From TMP-24 sp041397305 (GTDB lineage Bacteria; Pseudomonadota; Alphaproteobacteria; Rhodobacterales; Rhodobacteraceae), in assembly GCA_041397305.1 (NCBI GenBank), contig JAWKWX010000007.1, positions 106,921 through 170,920 on the forward strand: a DNA stretch of 64,000 bases. Reading direction: 5' to 3'. How positions within the stretch are numbered: the stretch's first letter is position 1; the number at the start of each line of letters is the position of its first letter. Positions 44,064 to 53,280 of this stretch are shown here, in pieces. The notes beneath the pieces were generated by a model. The model was not told the DNA's origin. It searched no databases and was given only the letters and a program-made list of their open reading frames with translations. The translations under genes were made by a program, and so were the position numbers.

Positions 44064-44075
44064 ACGGGGCGCGCG

Positions 44076-44693
44076 TTACTGCAGGACGACCGACCGAGCG
44101 GCCAGCCGTTTCCGCGCGCTCTCCGTAGAGCCCGCCGCCAAAGTTGCCCGCAGCGGGATGGCGACTTCATAGCCCCGGTTCCGGGCTGCGAGCGCGGTCT
44201 TCAGGACGCAATGGTTCAGGTCGAGGCCAACAATGCGCAGTTTCCCCGCATCGAGCCGCGCCAGCAGACCGTCAAGCTCGCCCGTCCGGAACGCGTCCTG
44301 CACTGGTTTGATCAGGACATGATCGGCGATTCCGGCGAAAGGCTCTGCGATCTCGGTCCCCGGCGTCCCGGCGATGGCCCGGCCCTTCATCGTCATCCGA
44401 GCGAGGCACCGGGTCGAGGGGATCGACCATTCCTGACGCAGCGCTATGACCGGATGGCCCGCTGCCTTGGCGACCGCGACCGCGTCAAGGATGGCCGACC
44501 GGGCCTCTTCCTTCGCCGTACTGGCGTAGGGACCATCATCCCAGAAGACCGTCTGCAGATCGACCAGCAGCAGTGCCGTGCCGGGGCGCGCGCCGATCGG
44601 CCTTCCCTTGCTGACCGCGCCGATGCGCCGCACGCCGTCGCCCAGCCACAGCACCAGCCCGAGACCGGCCGCACCCAACAGATACCCGATCAT
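44076..44693 (-). CDS. Isochorismatase-like cysteine hydrolase with N-terminal membrane segment
   Basis: A 205-aa protein of the isochorismatase-like hydrolase fold with the full triad: Asp45 in LLVDLQTVFW, Lys129 in LIKPVQDAF and Cys162 in LNHCVLKTA. A short hydrophobic N-terminus (YLLGAAGLGLVLWLG) precedes the domain, which is unusual and suggests an anchored or exported enzyme. The substrate, perhaps an amide, is unknown. It overlaps the MarR gene by four bases and is presumably controlled by it. Confidence 0.83.
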   Translation of the reverse strand: MIGYLLGAAGLGLVLWLGDGVRRIGAVSKGRPIGARPGTALLLVDLQTVFWDDGPYASTAKEEARSAILDAVAVAKAAGHPVIALRQEWSIPSTRCLARMTMKGRAIAGTPGTEIAEPFAGIADHVLIKPVQDAFRTGELDGLLARLDAGKLRIVGLDLNHCVLKTALAARNRGYEVAIPLRATLAAGSTESARKRLAARSVVLQ

Positions 44694-45139
44694 CCTTCTA
44701 CCTTTCCAGCGTGATGCTTCAGCTTCCCGACGAGGGCGAGAACGACCGTCAGCGCGGTCTCGGCATCCGCTGCGTCGATATCTGCGCCGATCGCCGCGAC
44801 CAGAGCCCGTTCGCGCTCGATCACCTGATCGATCACCCCGCGCCCCTCTTCGGTCAGCGCCAGCAGGATCGACCGCCTGTGCCTGGGGTTCGGCCGTTGC
44901 ACGGTCAGACCGGCGCCAAGCGTTTCGTTGACCATCAGCTGTACATACTGCCGGTTGATGTCGAGCTTGCGGGCAATGTCAGGCACCGTCGCATCCCCAT
45001 GCGCATGAAGGATCTCCAGAACCGCGCGCATCCTGACGGTCAGGCCGGTGCCCGCGAGGCCCTTTTCGACAGAGGCTTCGGCCGCCTGCATGAGCGGGCG
45101 TGACATCCATATCAGGCGGTAGAGGAGGTCGGTCTTCAT
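44690..45139 (-). CDS. MarR family transcriptional regulator
   Basis: A 149-aa winged-helix regulator: GLTVRMRAVLEILHAHG leads into the recognition region ATVPDIARKLDINRQYVQLMVNET and the wing NPRHRRSILLALTEEG. It is the first gene of a two-gene unit with the hydrolase. Strong inverted repeats lie just upstream of the ATG at 45139 and overlap a TTGACA -35, so it is probably an autorepressor relieved by a small ligand. Confidence 0.92.
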   Translation of the reverse strand: MKTDLLYRLIWMSRPLMQAAEASVEKGLAGTGLTVRMRAVLEILHAHGDATVPDIARKLDINRQYVQLMVNETLGAGLTVQRPNPRHRRSILLALTEEGRGVIDQVIERERALVAAIGADIDAADAETALTVVLALVGKLKHHAGKVEG

Positions 45140-45152
45140 GATGACAACACTA

Positions 45153-45178
45153 ATGTCGTAATGACATGTATAATGTCA
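45153..45178. promoter_or_regulatory. Predicted MarR operator with three half-sites
   Basis: ATGTC-GTAAT-GACAT (45153-45167) and TGACAT-GTATA-ATGTCA (45162-45178) are perfect inverted repeats sharing the middle arm, so ATGTC half-sites recur every ten bases. On the minus strand a TTGACA (-35) is at 45174-45179, inside the array. It starts 14 bases upstream of the MarR ATG. Confidence 0.8.
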
Positions 45179-45250
45179 ATAATGGAAATGCAGAGCTTCC
45201 CTGCGCCGAGTGATATCGCGGATCAGGGGCCGACACGGTCACCGGCCTGC

Positions 45251-45279
45251 AAAAGAAAAACCCCGCCGAAGCGGGGCTT
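45251..45279 (-). terminator. Rho-independent terminator of the purine transporter operon
   Basis: CCCCGC (45261-45266) and GCGGGG (45271-45276) around a CGAA loop, extended by A-T pairs, with AAAAGAAAAA at 45251-45260 that reads as a T-tract on the minus strand. It lies 22 bases after the stop of the substrate-binding protein gene. Confidence 0.93.
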
Positions 45280-45301
45280 TCCGTCGAACACTTGCGGGTT
45301 C

Positions 45302-46396
45302 TTACTTCGGAATGTCGCCGGTGATGCCTTCGACATAGAAGTTCATGCCCAGAAGGTCGCCGTCCGGCGCGGTCTGGCCCTCGGCCAGCCAGGCCGAACC
45401 GTCCTGCTTGTTGATCGGGCCGGTGAACGGGTGATAGGTGCCCGCCGCGATATCGTCGCGCAGCTTCTCGGCCTCGGTCTTCACCTCGGCGGGCACCGCG
45501 TCGGTGATCTCGCCGATGCCGACCTCGCCGCCCTTGATCCCTTCCCAGGCGTCGACCTGGGCGTAAGAACCGTCAAGCAGTTCGCCCACACGCTTCACGT
45601 AATAGGGGCCCCAGTTGTCGATGACCGAGCTCACGCGCGGCGACGGCGCATATTCGGCCATGTCGGAGGCCTGGCCGAAGCCGATCACCGCGCCGTTGGC
45701 CTTGGCGGCTTCCGCAAGCGGCGCCGTCGAGTCGGTGTGCGAGGCGATCACGTCGACGCCCTGGTCGATCAGCGCCTTGGCGGCATCGGCTTCCTTCGCC
45801 GGGTCGAACCAGGTGTAGGCCCAGACGACGGTCAGCTGTACATCGGGGTTCACGCGCTTGGCATTCAGGAAATAGGAGTTGATGCCCATCACCACTTCCG
45901 GGATCGGGAAGGAGGCGATGTAGCCGATCTTGTTCGATTTGGTCATCCGGCCGGCGATCAGGCCCTCGACCGCGCGGCCCTCATAGAAGCGGGCGTTGTA
46001 GGTCGAGACGTTCTCGCTGTTGCGCATGAAGCCGGCCGCATGTTCGAACTTCACGTCCGGGAATTTCGCGGCGACCGCGTTCGTCGCGTCCATGTAGCCG
46101 AACGAGGTGGTGAAGATGATGTTGCAGCCGCCAAGCGCCATCTGGGTCAGCACGCGCTCGGCATCCGCGCCCTCGGGCACGCTTTCCTGCCACTGGACCT
46201 CGACCTTGTCGCCATAGGCTTCCTGCACCGCCAGCGCGCCCTGATGGTGCTGATAGGTCCAGCCGCCATCGCCGATCGGGCCGACATAGACGAAGCAGGC
46301 CTTCACATGGTCCATGCCTGCCGCCAGCGCCGCGCCGCCCGACAGCGCGAGGCCCAGCCCGAGCGCGGCTGTGGTCATAAGGGTTCTTCTCAGCAT
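45302..46396 (-). CDS. BMP family ABC transporter substrate-binding protein
   Basis: A 364-aa periplasmic protein with a Sec signal (MTTAALGLGLALSGGAALAA) but no lipobox. The BMP/PnrA-type fold is visible in ACFVYVGPIGDGGWTYQHHQG, CNIIFTTSFGYMDATNAVA and VDVIASHTDSTAP. Family members bind nucleosides or purines. It ends an operon with two permeases, an ATPase and xanthine dehydrogenase, so the ligand is probably a purine such as xanthine, hypoxanthine, guanine or urate. ATG at 46396 behind AAAGG; the longer frame is rejected. Confidence 0.92.
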   Translation of the reverse strand: MLRRTLMTTAALGLGLALSGGAALAAGMDHVKACFVYVGPIGDGGWTYQHHQGALAVQEAYGDKVEVQWQESVPEGADAERVLTQMALGGCNIIFTTSFGYMDATNAVAAKFPDVKFEHAAGFMRNSENVSTYNARFYEGRAVEGLIAGRMTKSNKIGYIASFPIPEVVMGINSYFLNAKRVNPDVQLTVVWAYTWFDPAKEADAAKALIDQGVDVIASHTDSTAPLAEAAKANGAVIGFGQASDMAEYAPSPRVSSVIDNWGPYYVKRVGELLDGSYAQVDAWEGIKGGEVGIGEITDAVPAEVKTEAEKLRDDIAAGTYHPFTGPINKQDGSAWLAEGQTAPDGDLLGMNFYVEGITGDIPK

Positions 46397-46416
46397 TCCT
46401 TTACTCTCCCGTTGGT

Positions 46417-46432
46417 GGGGCCTTGGTGCCCC
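46417..46432 (-). other. Intercistronic hairpin before the substrate-binding protein gene
   Basis: GGGGC (46417-46421) and GCCCC (46428-46432) form a 5-bp stem in the 61-base gap between the permease and binding-protein genes. Such stems often raise the level of binding-protein mRNA relative to the membrane components; here that is inference from position. Confidence 0.4.
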
Positions 46433-46457
46433 GTTGGTTTGGCCGTCAGCCGCCGTT

Positions 46458-47390
46458 TCAGCGCGCGGCGTGGAAGTTCTGGCCGAGGCTCGCGGGGGCA
46501 TTCAGCGCCGCGCGTCCCCTGCCAGAGGACATGATAACCAGCACCAGAATGGTTATCAGATAGGGTGACATAGACAAGTACTCGACCGGGATCGCCGATC
46601 CGGCAGCCTGCAGGTTCAGCTGCAAAACCGTAATGCCGCCAAAGAGATAGGCGCCGATCAGCACCCGCCAGGGCCGCCAGGAGGCGAAGACGACGATGGC
46701 CAGCGCGATCCAGCCCGCGCCTGCGGTGATCCCGTCCACCCACTGGGGCACGCGCACCAGGCTGATATAGGCCCCGCCAAGCCCCGCCATCGCGCCGCCG
46801 AAGGCGATGCAACCCAGACGGATGCGGTTCACCTTGTAGCCGAGCGCGTGCGCGGCATCATGACTTTCCCCCACCGCGCGGATGATGAGGCCGAGCCGCG
46901 TGGCCTTCAGCACCCACCAGACCACGGCCACCAGCGCGATCGACATATAGACCATCCAGTCGTGGTCGAAGAGGATGGGCCCAAGCACAGGAATGTCTGC
47001 CAGGGGGCCCATCGGCACCGACAGTGTATGGGGCGGCTTGATGCCGTTGTACCCCTGTCCCATCAGCGAGGCGAGGCCGAGCCCGAAGAGCGTCAGCGCA
47101 AGGCCCGTCGCCACCTGATTGGCCAGAAGCACCTGGGTCAGGAAGGCGAAGACGAGGCTCAGCGCCGCGCCGCCCACCGCACCGCCCAGAAAGCCCAGGA
47201 CCGGGCTGCCGGTATTGACCGCCGTGATGAAGCCGCAGATCGCGCCGACGATCATCATCCCCTCGACCCCGAGGTTCAGGACGCCCGCCTTCTCCACCAC
47301 CAGCTCGCCCAGGGCGGCCAGCATGATCGGCACCGCCGCCACCATGAGCGAGGCGATCAGAATGACCGGATTGATACCACCGAAATCCAT
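46458..47390 (-). CDS. ABC transporter permease, BMP/purine type (second permease)
   Basis: A 310-aa membrane protein of the BPD_transp_2 family with about nine hydrophobic segments: GELVVEKAGVLNLGVEGMM, NQVATGLALTLFGLGLASLMG and RLGLIIRAVGESHDAAHALG are the usual conserved points. The ATG overlaps the stop of the other permease by one base. Together they form the heterodimeric channel of the transporter encoded here. Confidence 0.93.
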   Translation of the reverse strand: MDFGGINPVILIASLMVAAVPIMLAALGELVVEKAGVLNLGVEGMMIVGAICGFITAVNTGSPVLGFLGGAVGGAALSLVFAFLTQVLLANQVATGLALTLFGLGLASLMGQGYNGIKPPHTLSVPMGPLADIPVLGPILFDHDWMVYMSIALVAVVWWVLKATRLGLIIRAVGESHDAAHALGYKVNRIRLGCIAFGGAMAGLGGAYISLVRVPQWVDGITAGAGWIALAIVVFASWRPWRVLIGAYLFGGITVLQLNLQAAGSAIPVEYLSMSPYLITILVLVIMSSGRGRAALNAPASLGQNFHAAR

Positions 47391-48472
47391 CACCGTGCCC
47401 CCGTGAATGCAGAGCGGATGCGATAATTGGTCAGCACATCGACGCCCAGAAGGAAGAAGAGAAGCATGCCCTGAAAGACCTGGATCGCGGCCGAGGGCAG
47501 GCCGAGGTTCGTGGCCGCCATCTCGCCGCCGACATAGGTCAGCGCCATCAGGAAGCCCGCCAGCACGATCCCCAGCGGATTGAGCCGCCCGAGGAAGGCC
47601 ACGATGATCGCGGTGAAGCCGTAGCCCACGTTGAAGTCGATCGAGATCTTGCCCGCCGGTCCCGTCACCTCGAAGAGACCCGCGAGACCGGCCAGCGCGC
47701 CCGAAAGCCCCATGCACAGGATCACCAGTTTTTCGGGATTGACCCCGTGGAAGCGCGCCGCGCGCGGCGCCTGGCCGGCCAGCTTGATCTGGAAGCCGAG
47801 GATATGGCGGCTGAGAAGCACATAGGCCGCCACCCCGGTCGCCAAAGCCGCGACACCGCCCCAATGCAGGCCCGATCCGGCGATCAGCTCGGGGTTGCCT
47901 GCGGCCTTGAAGGTCGAAAACGACCGGCTGCCGGGAAAGCCCGAGCCCTCGGGGTTGCGCAGGAAGCCGGTCGAGGCCTTGGCCAGGATCGTCTCGGCGA
48001 CATAGACGAGCATCAGCGAGACAAGGATTTCATTGGTGTTGAACCGCGTCTTCAGGATCGCCGGGATCATCGCCCAGGCCCAGCCGCCAAGCGCCCCCGC
48101 AAGGATCGCCAGCGGAAAGACGAGACGGCTTTCGGTCGGGTAAAGCGCCAGCGCCACCCCCGCGCCGCAGATCGCCCCCATGATATACTGACCCTCGGCG
48201 CCGATGTTCCATATCCCCGCCCGGAACCCCAGCGACAGGCCGATGGCGATCAGGATCAGGGGTCCCGCCTTCACCAGAAGCTGGCCGCGGAGGTAAAAGG
48301 CGAATTCGCCGAAGATCGGATCCCAGAAGATCGTCTTGATCACCGCGAGCGGGTTCTTGCCCAGAAGCCAGAACAGGAGCCCGCCCGCGATCATCGTCAG
48401 AAGCACGGCCACCACAGGCGTGGCATACAGCCAGAACCGCGAGGGCGTCGGTCTTTTCTCAAGCCTCAACAT
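47390..48472 (-). CDS. ABC transporter permease, BMP/purine type (first permease)
   Basis: A 360-aa BPD_transp_2 permease with GLSLGFRAGIWNIGAEGQYIMGAI and FNTNEILVSLMLVYVAE, ending in TNYRIRS. I chose the ATG at 48472 (MLRLEKR), which lies 14 bases inside the ATPase gene's 3' end; a GTG or longer start further up would overlap more. It is translated from the same mRNA as the ATPase and the second permease. Confidence 0.92.
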   Translation of the reverse strand: MLRLEKRPTPSRFWLYATPVVAVLLTMIAGGLLFWLLGKNPLAVIKTIFWDPIFGEFAFYLRGQLLVKAGPLILIAIGLSLGFRAGIWNIGAEGQYIMGAICGAGVALALYPTESRLVFPLAILAGALGGWAWAMIPAILKTRFNTNEILVSLMLVYVAETILAKASTGFLRNPEGSGFPGSRSFSTFKAAGNPELIAGSGLHWGGVAALATGVAAYVLLSRHILGFQIKLAGQAPRAARFHGVNPEKLVILCMGLSGALAGLAGLFEVTGPAGKISIDFNVGYGFTAIIVAFLGRLNPLGIVLAGFLMALTYVGGEMAATNLGLPSAAIQVFQGMLLFFLLGVDVLTNYRIRSAFTGAR

Positions 48473-49988
48473 GGTGGGCCACCTCCATACCGTGGGCACC
48501 GCCCATCATCAGGCCGATCTCCTCGATCGTCAGGCCCTGAACAGGCCGCGGTTTGGTCAGCCGCCCCTCGTTCAGGACCGCGAACTGGTCGGCGATTTCC
48601 AGAAGCTCGTCGAGATCCTGGCTGATCACCACCACGCCCGCCCCTTCGGCGGCGCGGTTCAGGATCGCCTGGCGGATCGCCGCGGCAGCGGCCGCATCGA
48701 CCCCCCAGGTCGGCTGGTTGATCACGATCACTTCGGGCGTCTGGTCCAGCTCGCGCCCGATCAGGAATTTCTGCAGGTTCCCCCCCGACAGGGCCCGCGC
48801 CGCGACATGGCTGCCCGGCGTGCGCACGTCATAGGTGGCGATCACTTCCTCGGCGAAGGTTCTCGTCGCTGCCCAGTCGATGAAACCGTTCTTCGTCAGC
48901 CCGCGCCGGATCGCACCGGTCAGGAAGGCGTTTTCCACCAATGACATGTCCGGCGCCGCCGCATGGCCGTAGCGATCTTCCGGCGCGGAGACGAGCCCCG
49001 CCTTCCGCCGCTCCGCCGGGCCGCGATCGCCCGCGGGATGGCCGCCGATCCGTACCCGGTCCGCGCCGCTCCGAAGTTCACCCGACAGGGCCAGCAAGAG
49101 CTCGTCCTGCCCGTTGCCCGCGACGCCGGCGATGCCCAGAACCTCGCCGCGGGCCACGGTGAAGCTCACCCCCTTCAGCGATGTGCCGAACGGAATGGGC
49201 GAGGGGGCGGACAGGTCTGTCACGCCCAGAACCACCTCGCCCTTCTCGCCCGGATGACGCTCGGGCGGCGAAAGCGTCGCGCCCACCATCATCTCGGCCA
49301 GTTCGCGCGCGGTCTTCTCTCGCGGCGTACATGTGGCTACGACCTTGCCGCGCCGCAGGATCGTCGCTTCGTCGCACAGCGACCGGATTTCCTCGAGCTT
49401 GTGCGAGATATAAAGGATCGCCGTCCCCTCGGATGACAACTGCCTCAGCGTGCGGAACAGGATTTCCACCTCTTGCGGCGTCAGAACGCTCGTCGGCTCG
49501 TCCATGATCAGAAGCTTCGGGTCCTGCAGCAGGCACCGGATGATCTCCACCCGCTGCCGCTCGCCCGCCGACAGGTCGCCCACCATGCGCGCTGGGTCCA
49601 GGGGCAGGCCATATTCCTCGCTCACCGCCCGGATGCGCGCCGCCAGTTCCCGCATCGGCGGCGGGTTTTCCATGCCGAGCGCGACGTTTTCGGCCACGTT
49701 CAGCGCCTCGAACAGCGAGAAATGCTGGAAAACCATCGCGACGCCCGAGGCCCGCGCCTCGCCGGGTTTGCCGGGTGTATAGGCCGCGCCGCGAAAGGAC
49801 ATCTTGCCCTCGTCGGGGCGCACCAGCCCGTAGATCATCTTCACGAGCGTCGATTTGCCCGCGCCATTCTCGCCCAGAAGCGCATGTACCTCCCCCTCGC
49901 CGACCGAGAAGGACACGTCATCATTGGCGCGTACGCCGGGATAGCTTTTCGATATCCCCTCGATTTTCAGAAGTATTGGCCGTGTCAT
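48459..49988 (-). CDS. ABC transporter ATPase, double-domain, BMP/purine type
   Basis: A 509-aa protein with two nucleotide-binding domains. The first has Walker A GENGAGKST, signature LSAGERQRVEI and Walker B LLIMDEPTSVL. The second has a degenerate Walker A (GVAGNGQDEL, no Lys-Ser/Thr) and signature ALSGGNLQKFLIGREL, which is normal for this sugar/nucleoside subfamily. The ATG at 49988 is 14 bases after the xdhC stop, so the transporter is co-transcribed with the xdh genes. Confidence 0.93.
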   Translation of the reverse strand: MTRPILLKIEGISKSYPGVRANDDVSFSVGEGEVHALLGENGAGKSTLVKMIYGLVRPDEGKMSFRGAAYTPGKPGEARASGVAMVFQHFSLFEALNVAENVALGMENPPPMRELAARIRAVSEEYGLPLDPARMVGDLSAGERQRVEIIRCLLQDPKLLIMDEPTSVLTPQEVEILFRTLRQLSSEGTAILYISHKLEEIRSLCDEATILRRGKVVATCTPREKTARELAEMMVGATLSPPERHPGEKGEVVLGVTDLSAPSPIPFGTSLKGVSFTVARGEVLGIAGVAGNGQDELLLALSGELRSGADRVRIGGHPAGDRGPAERRKAGLVSAPEDRYGHAAAPDMSLVENAFLTGAIRRGLTKNGFIDWAATRTFAEEVIATYDVRTPGSHVAARALSGGNLQKFLIGRELDQTPEVIVINQPTWGVDAAAAAAIRQAILNRAAEGAGVVVISQDLDELLEIADQFAVLNEGRLTKPRPVQGLTIEEIGLMMGGAHGMEVAHHVEA

Positions 49989-50002
49989 GCCGTCCGTCCC
50001 CC

Positions 50003-50959
50003 TCATGCGCTCAGCGCGCCGCCCGTTTCGCCGGATTCTCGCGCGCGGCCCCGTTCCAGAAATTCCGCCGCCACGCCGATGGCGATCGCCTGCGGATGCT
50101 TGCCGTACTCGACCCGTCCGATCGGGCAGTCTATGCGCAGGATCCGCTCCGCCGGATGGCCAAGCGCCTGAAGCCGCGAGCGGAAGCGCGCCCATTTGGT
50201 CGCCGATCCGATCAGCCCGAGCCGGGCAAACCCGTGGCCCAGCAGCCGGTGGCAGAGTTCCAGGTCAAGCGCATGGCTGAAGGTCAGGACCAGATGCTCG
50301 GCATTTGCCGGCGCCTCGGCCACCAGATCGGCCGGGTTGGCCGCGATCCGTTGCACCACCCCCTCGGGCAGGTCCGGGAACCTGTCGGCCGCCGTGTCCA
50401 CCCAGGTGATCCGCAGGTCCGGCAGCGCCGCCATGGTCGTGACGATCGCACGGCCCACGTGACCCGCGCCCCAGACCCAAAGCTCGCGCTTCGGGCGCGC
50501 GATGGGTTCGACGAACCAGCCCTGAACGAGGCGCGGAGCCGGATCGGCGCCTTCGCCGCGCGTTTTGGCCATGAGACGTTTCACCGCAAGCGGCATGTCG
50601 GTGTCCCGACCGGGCAGGGCGCGCGCCACGACCGGCCCGTCCAGAGCGGCAAGGCCCGCCTCGTCCCAGCGCTCATGCAAGAGCGTGACCGATCCGCCGC
50701 AGCATTGGCCGAGCGTTGGCCCGAGCGGCATGCGATCCACCCGCGCCGCGCCCCCCTCGGCGAGCATCTTCCGCGCCGCCAGCGTCGCCTCATGTTCCAG
50801 CGTGCCGCCGCCGATCGTGCCCTCTTGGCCGTCCTTCCAGACCACCATCGCGGCGCCCACCTCGCGCGGGGTAGAACCGGCGATCTCGGCCACAGCGACC
50901 CGGATCACCGGTCCGTGCAGTGCCGCAAGCCGCCGGGTTCCGTCGCGGTCGAACCCCAT
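50003..50959 (-). CDS. xdhC: Xanthine dehydrogenase accessory protein XdhC
   Basis: A 318-aa protein that binds the sulfurated molybdenum cofactor and inserts it into xanthine dehydrogenase. VAEIAGSTPREVGAAMVV, GGGTLEHEA, the GQCCGGSV cysteine pair and a C-terminal Rossmann part (ELWVWGAGHVGRAIV; GLIGSATKWARFRSRL) fit the family. The ATG shares one base with the xdhB stop. An open frame much further upstream lies within xdhB and is rejected. Confidence 0.93.
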   Translation of the reverse strand: MGFDRDGTRRLAALHGPVIRVAVAEIAGSTPREVGAAMVVWKDGQEGTIGGGTLEHEATLAARKMLAEGGAARVDRMPLGPTLGQCCGGSVTLLHERWDEAGLAALDGPVVARALPGRDTDMPLAVKRLMAKTRGEGADPAPRLVQGWFVEPIARPKRELWVWGAGHVGRAIVTTMAALPDLRITWVDTAADRFPDLPEGVVQRIAANPADLVAEAPANAEHLVLTFSHALDLELCHRLLGHGFARLGLIGSATKWARFRSRLQALGHPAERILRIDCPIGRVEYGKHPQAIAIGVAAEFLERGRARESGETGGALSA

Positions 50960-53280
50960 CAGACCGCCCCCCGCGCGCGCTTCACCGCTGCCAGAATGGC
51001 TTCCGCCGTCGCCGGCGCCTGCAGGTCGGGCCAGTGCGGCCCGCAGGCGGCACAGGCCTCGGCCAAAGCCGAAAAGGCCGAAATCCCGTGCATGAACGGA
51101 GGCTCTCCCACCGCTTTCGACCGATAGATCGTCTCTTCTCGGTTCGGCCCGTCCCAAAGGGCCACATTGAAGATGCGCGGCCGGTCCGAACAGGCGGGAA
51201 TCTTGTAGGTCGAGGGGGCATGCGTCCGAAGTCGCCCCTTGTCGTCCCAGACCAGCTCCTCGGTTGTCAGCCAGCCCGCGCCCTGCACATAGGCGCCCTC
51301 TATCTGGCCCAGATCCAGCGCCGGGTTCAGGCTCGCCCCGCAATCGTGGAGGATGTCGGTCCTGAGGATGCGGTTCTCGCCGGTCAGCGTGTCGATGACG
51401 ACTTCGGTCACCGAGGCACCATAGGCGAAATAGTAGAACGGCCGCCCGCGCCCGGCCTTCCGGTCCCAGGTGATCTTCGGCGTCGCATAGAAGCCGGTCG
51501 ACGAAAGGCTGACCCGGCCCTGATAGCAGCGCTTCGCGGCTTCCTCGAAGGTCATGTCCTCGCCGCCGATCCTGACCCTTCCGTCCTCGAAGCGAACGGC
51601 AGCGGGCTCCGCCTGATGCTCGCGCGCCAGAAACGCCGCCATGCGCTCGCGGATCGTATCGGTCGCGGCTTTCGCCGCCATCCCGTTCAGGTCGGCACCG
51701 GAAGAAGCGGCGGTGGCCGATGTGTTCGGCACCTTGCCCGTGTCGGTCGCCGTGATCTGCACCGCACCCGGATCGACGCCGAAGCCCGCTGCCACGACCT
51801 GGGCCACCTTGCGGTTCAGGCCCTGGCCCATCTCGGTCCCGCCATGGTTCAGGTGGATCGATCCATCCTGATAGACATGCACGAGCGCGCCCGCCTGGTT
51901 GTAATGCGTGAGCGTGAAGGAGATGCCGAACTTCACCGGCGTCAGCGCGATGCCCTTCTTCAGGATATTGTTCTTCGCGTTCCAGTCGGCGACGGCCTTC
52001 TTCCGTGCCTGATAGTCGGCACTCGCCTCCAGCCGCTCGGTCAGCGCTCCAAGGATGAAATCCTCGACCGGCATGTGATAGGGCGTCGTCTGCCCTTTCA
52101 TTGTGGTCGAAATATCCCGGGGGTGCGGGGGCAGAGCCCCCGCGTCTTCATAGTAGTTCGCCTTGCGCACAGCGACCGGGTCACGGCCCAGAACATGGGC
52201 GATATGGTCCATCGCCCGCTCGATCCCGAGCATCCCCTGCGGCCCGCCAAAGCCCCGGTAGGCGGTTGCCGACTGGGTATTGGTCTTCAACCGGTGGCTT
52301 TCGATCCGGATGTTTTCCAGGTTGTAGGCATTGTCGGAATGCAGCATCGCCCTGTCGGCGACCGGCAGGCTGAGGTCCATCGACCAGCCGCAGCGCGCGA
52401 GATGCAGGAATTCGATCCCGAGGATGCGGCCTTCCTCCGTGACGCCTGCGCGATAGTCGATGCGGAAATCGTGGCGCTTGCCGGTGATGACCATGTCATC
52501 ATCGCGGTCATAGCGCATCTTGGCCGCCCGGCCCGTCATCCGCGCCACGATGGCCGTCGAACAGGCCAGCGCATTGCCCTGGCTTTCCTTGCCGCCGAAG
52601 CCGCCGCCCATCCGCCGCATCTCGACCCGGACGGCATTCATATGCGTGCCGATCGCCTCGGCCACCTTGTGCTGGATCTCGGTCGGATGCTGGGACGAGC
52701 AATGGACCGTCACACCACCCTCGTTCGGCACCGACAGCGCGATCTGGCCTTCCAGATAGAAATGCTCCTGCCCGCCCATGTCGAAGCGACCCTCGATCAC
52801 CCGAGGCGCCTTGGCAATCGCTGCCGCCGCATCGCCCTTCGACCAGATGACCGGGCCATCCTCGAACCGGCTGTTCGCGGCCAGCGCCTGATCGACCGTC
52901 AACAGCGCGGGCCGTTCCTTGTAGGTAATCTGCCCGAGCTTCGCGGCCTTGCGCGCCTGAAGATGGCTTTCGGCCACCACCAGAAAGATCGGCTGACCGA
53001 CGTAATGCACGGTTCCGGTCGCCAGAAGAGGCTCGTCATGGGCCGAGGGCGAGACATCGTTGGCGAAGGGCAGGTCCTCGGCTGTCAGGACCGCGACCAC
53101 GCCCGGCGCGGCGCGCACGGCCGCGAGGTCCATCGACGTGATCTCGCCATGCGCAATCGTCGACAGGCCAAAGGCCAGATGCAGCGTATCGGCCGGGACC
53201 GGCAGGTCATCGACATATCGCGCGCGGCCCGTCACATGCAGCGCGGCGGAATCGTGCGGAAGAGGGGCGCCTATGCTCAT
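50959..53280 (-). CDS. xdhB: Xanthine dehydrogenase molybdopterin subunit XdhB
   Basis: A 773-aa subunit holding the molybdenum cofactor and the active site for xanthine and hypoxanthine oxidation. GRARYVDDLPVPADTLHLAFG opens it; GGGFGGKESQ and AYRGFGGPQGM are cofactor loops; VGEPPFMHG near residue 726 carries the catalytic Glu. The length matches the Rhodobacter-type enzyme. The ATG overlaps the xdhA stop (ATGA) and its stop overlaps xdhC. Confidence 0.96.
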   Translation of the reverse strand: MSIGAPLPHDSAALHVTGRARYVDDLPVPADTLHLAFGLSTIAHGEITSMDLAAVRAAPGVVAVLTAEDLPFANDVSPSAHDEPLLATGTVHYVGQPIFLVVAESHLQARKAAKLGQITYKERPALLTVDQALAANSRFEDGPVIWSKGDAAAAIAKAPRVIEGRFDMGGQEHFYLEGQIALSVPNEGGVTVHCSSQHPTEIQHKVAEAIGTHMNAVRVEMRRMGGGFGGKESQGNALACSTAIVARMTGRAAKMRYDRDDDMVITGKRHDFRIDYRAGVTEEGRILGIEFLHLARCGWSMDLSLPVADRAMLHSDNAYNLENIRIESHRLKTNTQSATAYRGFGGPQGMLGIERAMDHIAHVLGRDPVAVRKANYYEDAGALPPHPRDISTTMKGQTTPYHMPVEDFILGALTERLEASADYQARKKAVADWNAKNNILKKGIALTPVKFGISFTLTHYNQAGALVHVYQDGSIHLNHGGTEMGQGLNRKVAQVVAAGFGVDPGAVQITATDTGKVPNTSATAASSGADLNGMAAKAATDTIRERMAAFLAREHQAEPAAVRFEDGRVRIGGEDMTFEEAAKRCYQGRVSLSSTGFYATPKITWDRKAGRGRPFYYFAYGASVTEVVIDTLTGENRILRTDILHDCGASLNPALDLGQIEGAYVQGAGWLTTEELVWDDKGRLRTHAPSTYKIPACSDRPRIFNVALWDGPNREETIYRSKAVGEPPFMHGISAFSALAEACAACGPHWPDLQAPATAEAILAAVKRARGAV

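Noticed and set aside
48459..49988. Second Walker A of the ABC ATPase as a pseudogene sign
   Set aside because: A degenerate loop without the Lys-Ser/Thr in the second domain is usual for double-domain ATPases of the sugar/nucleoside subfamily; the frame is intact.
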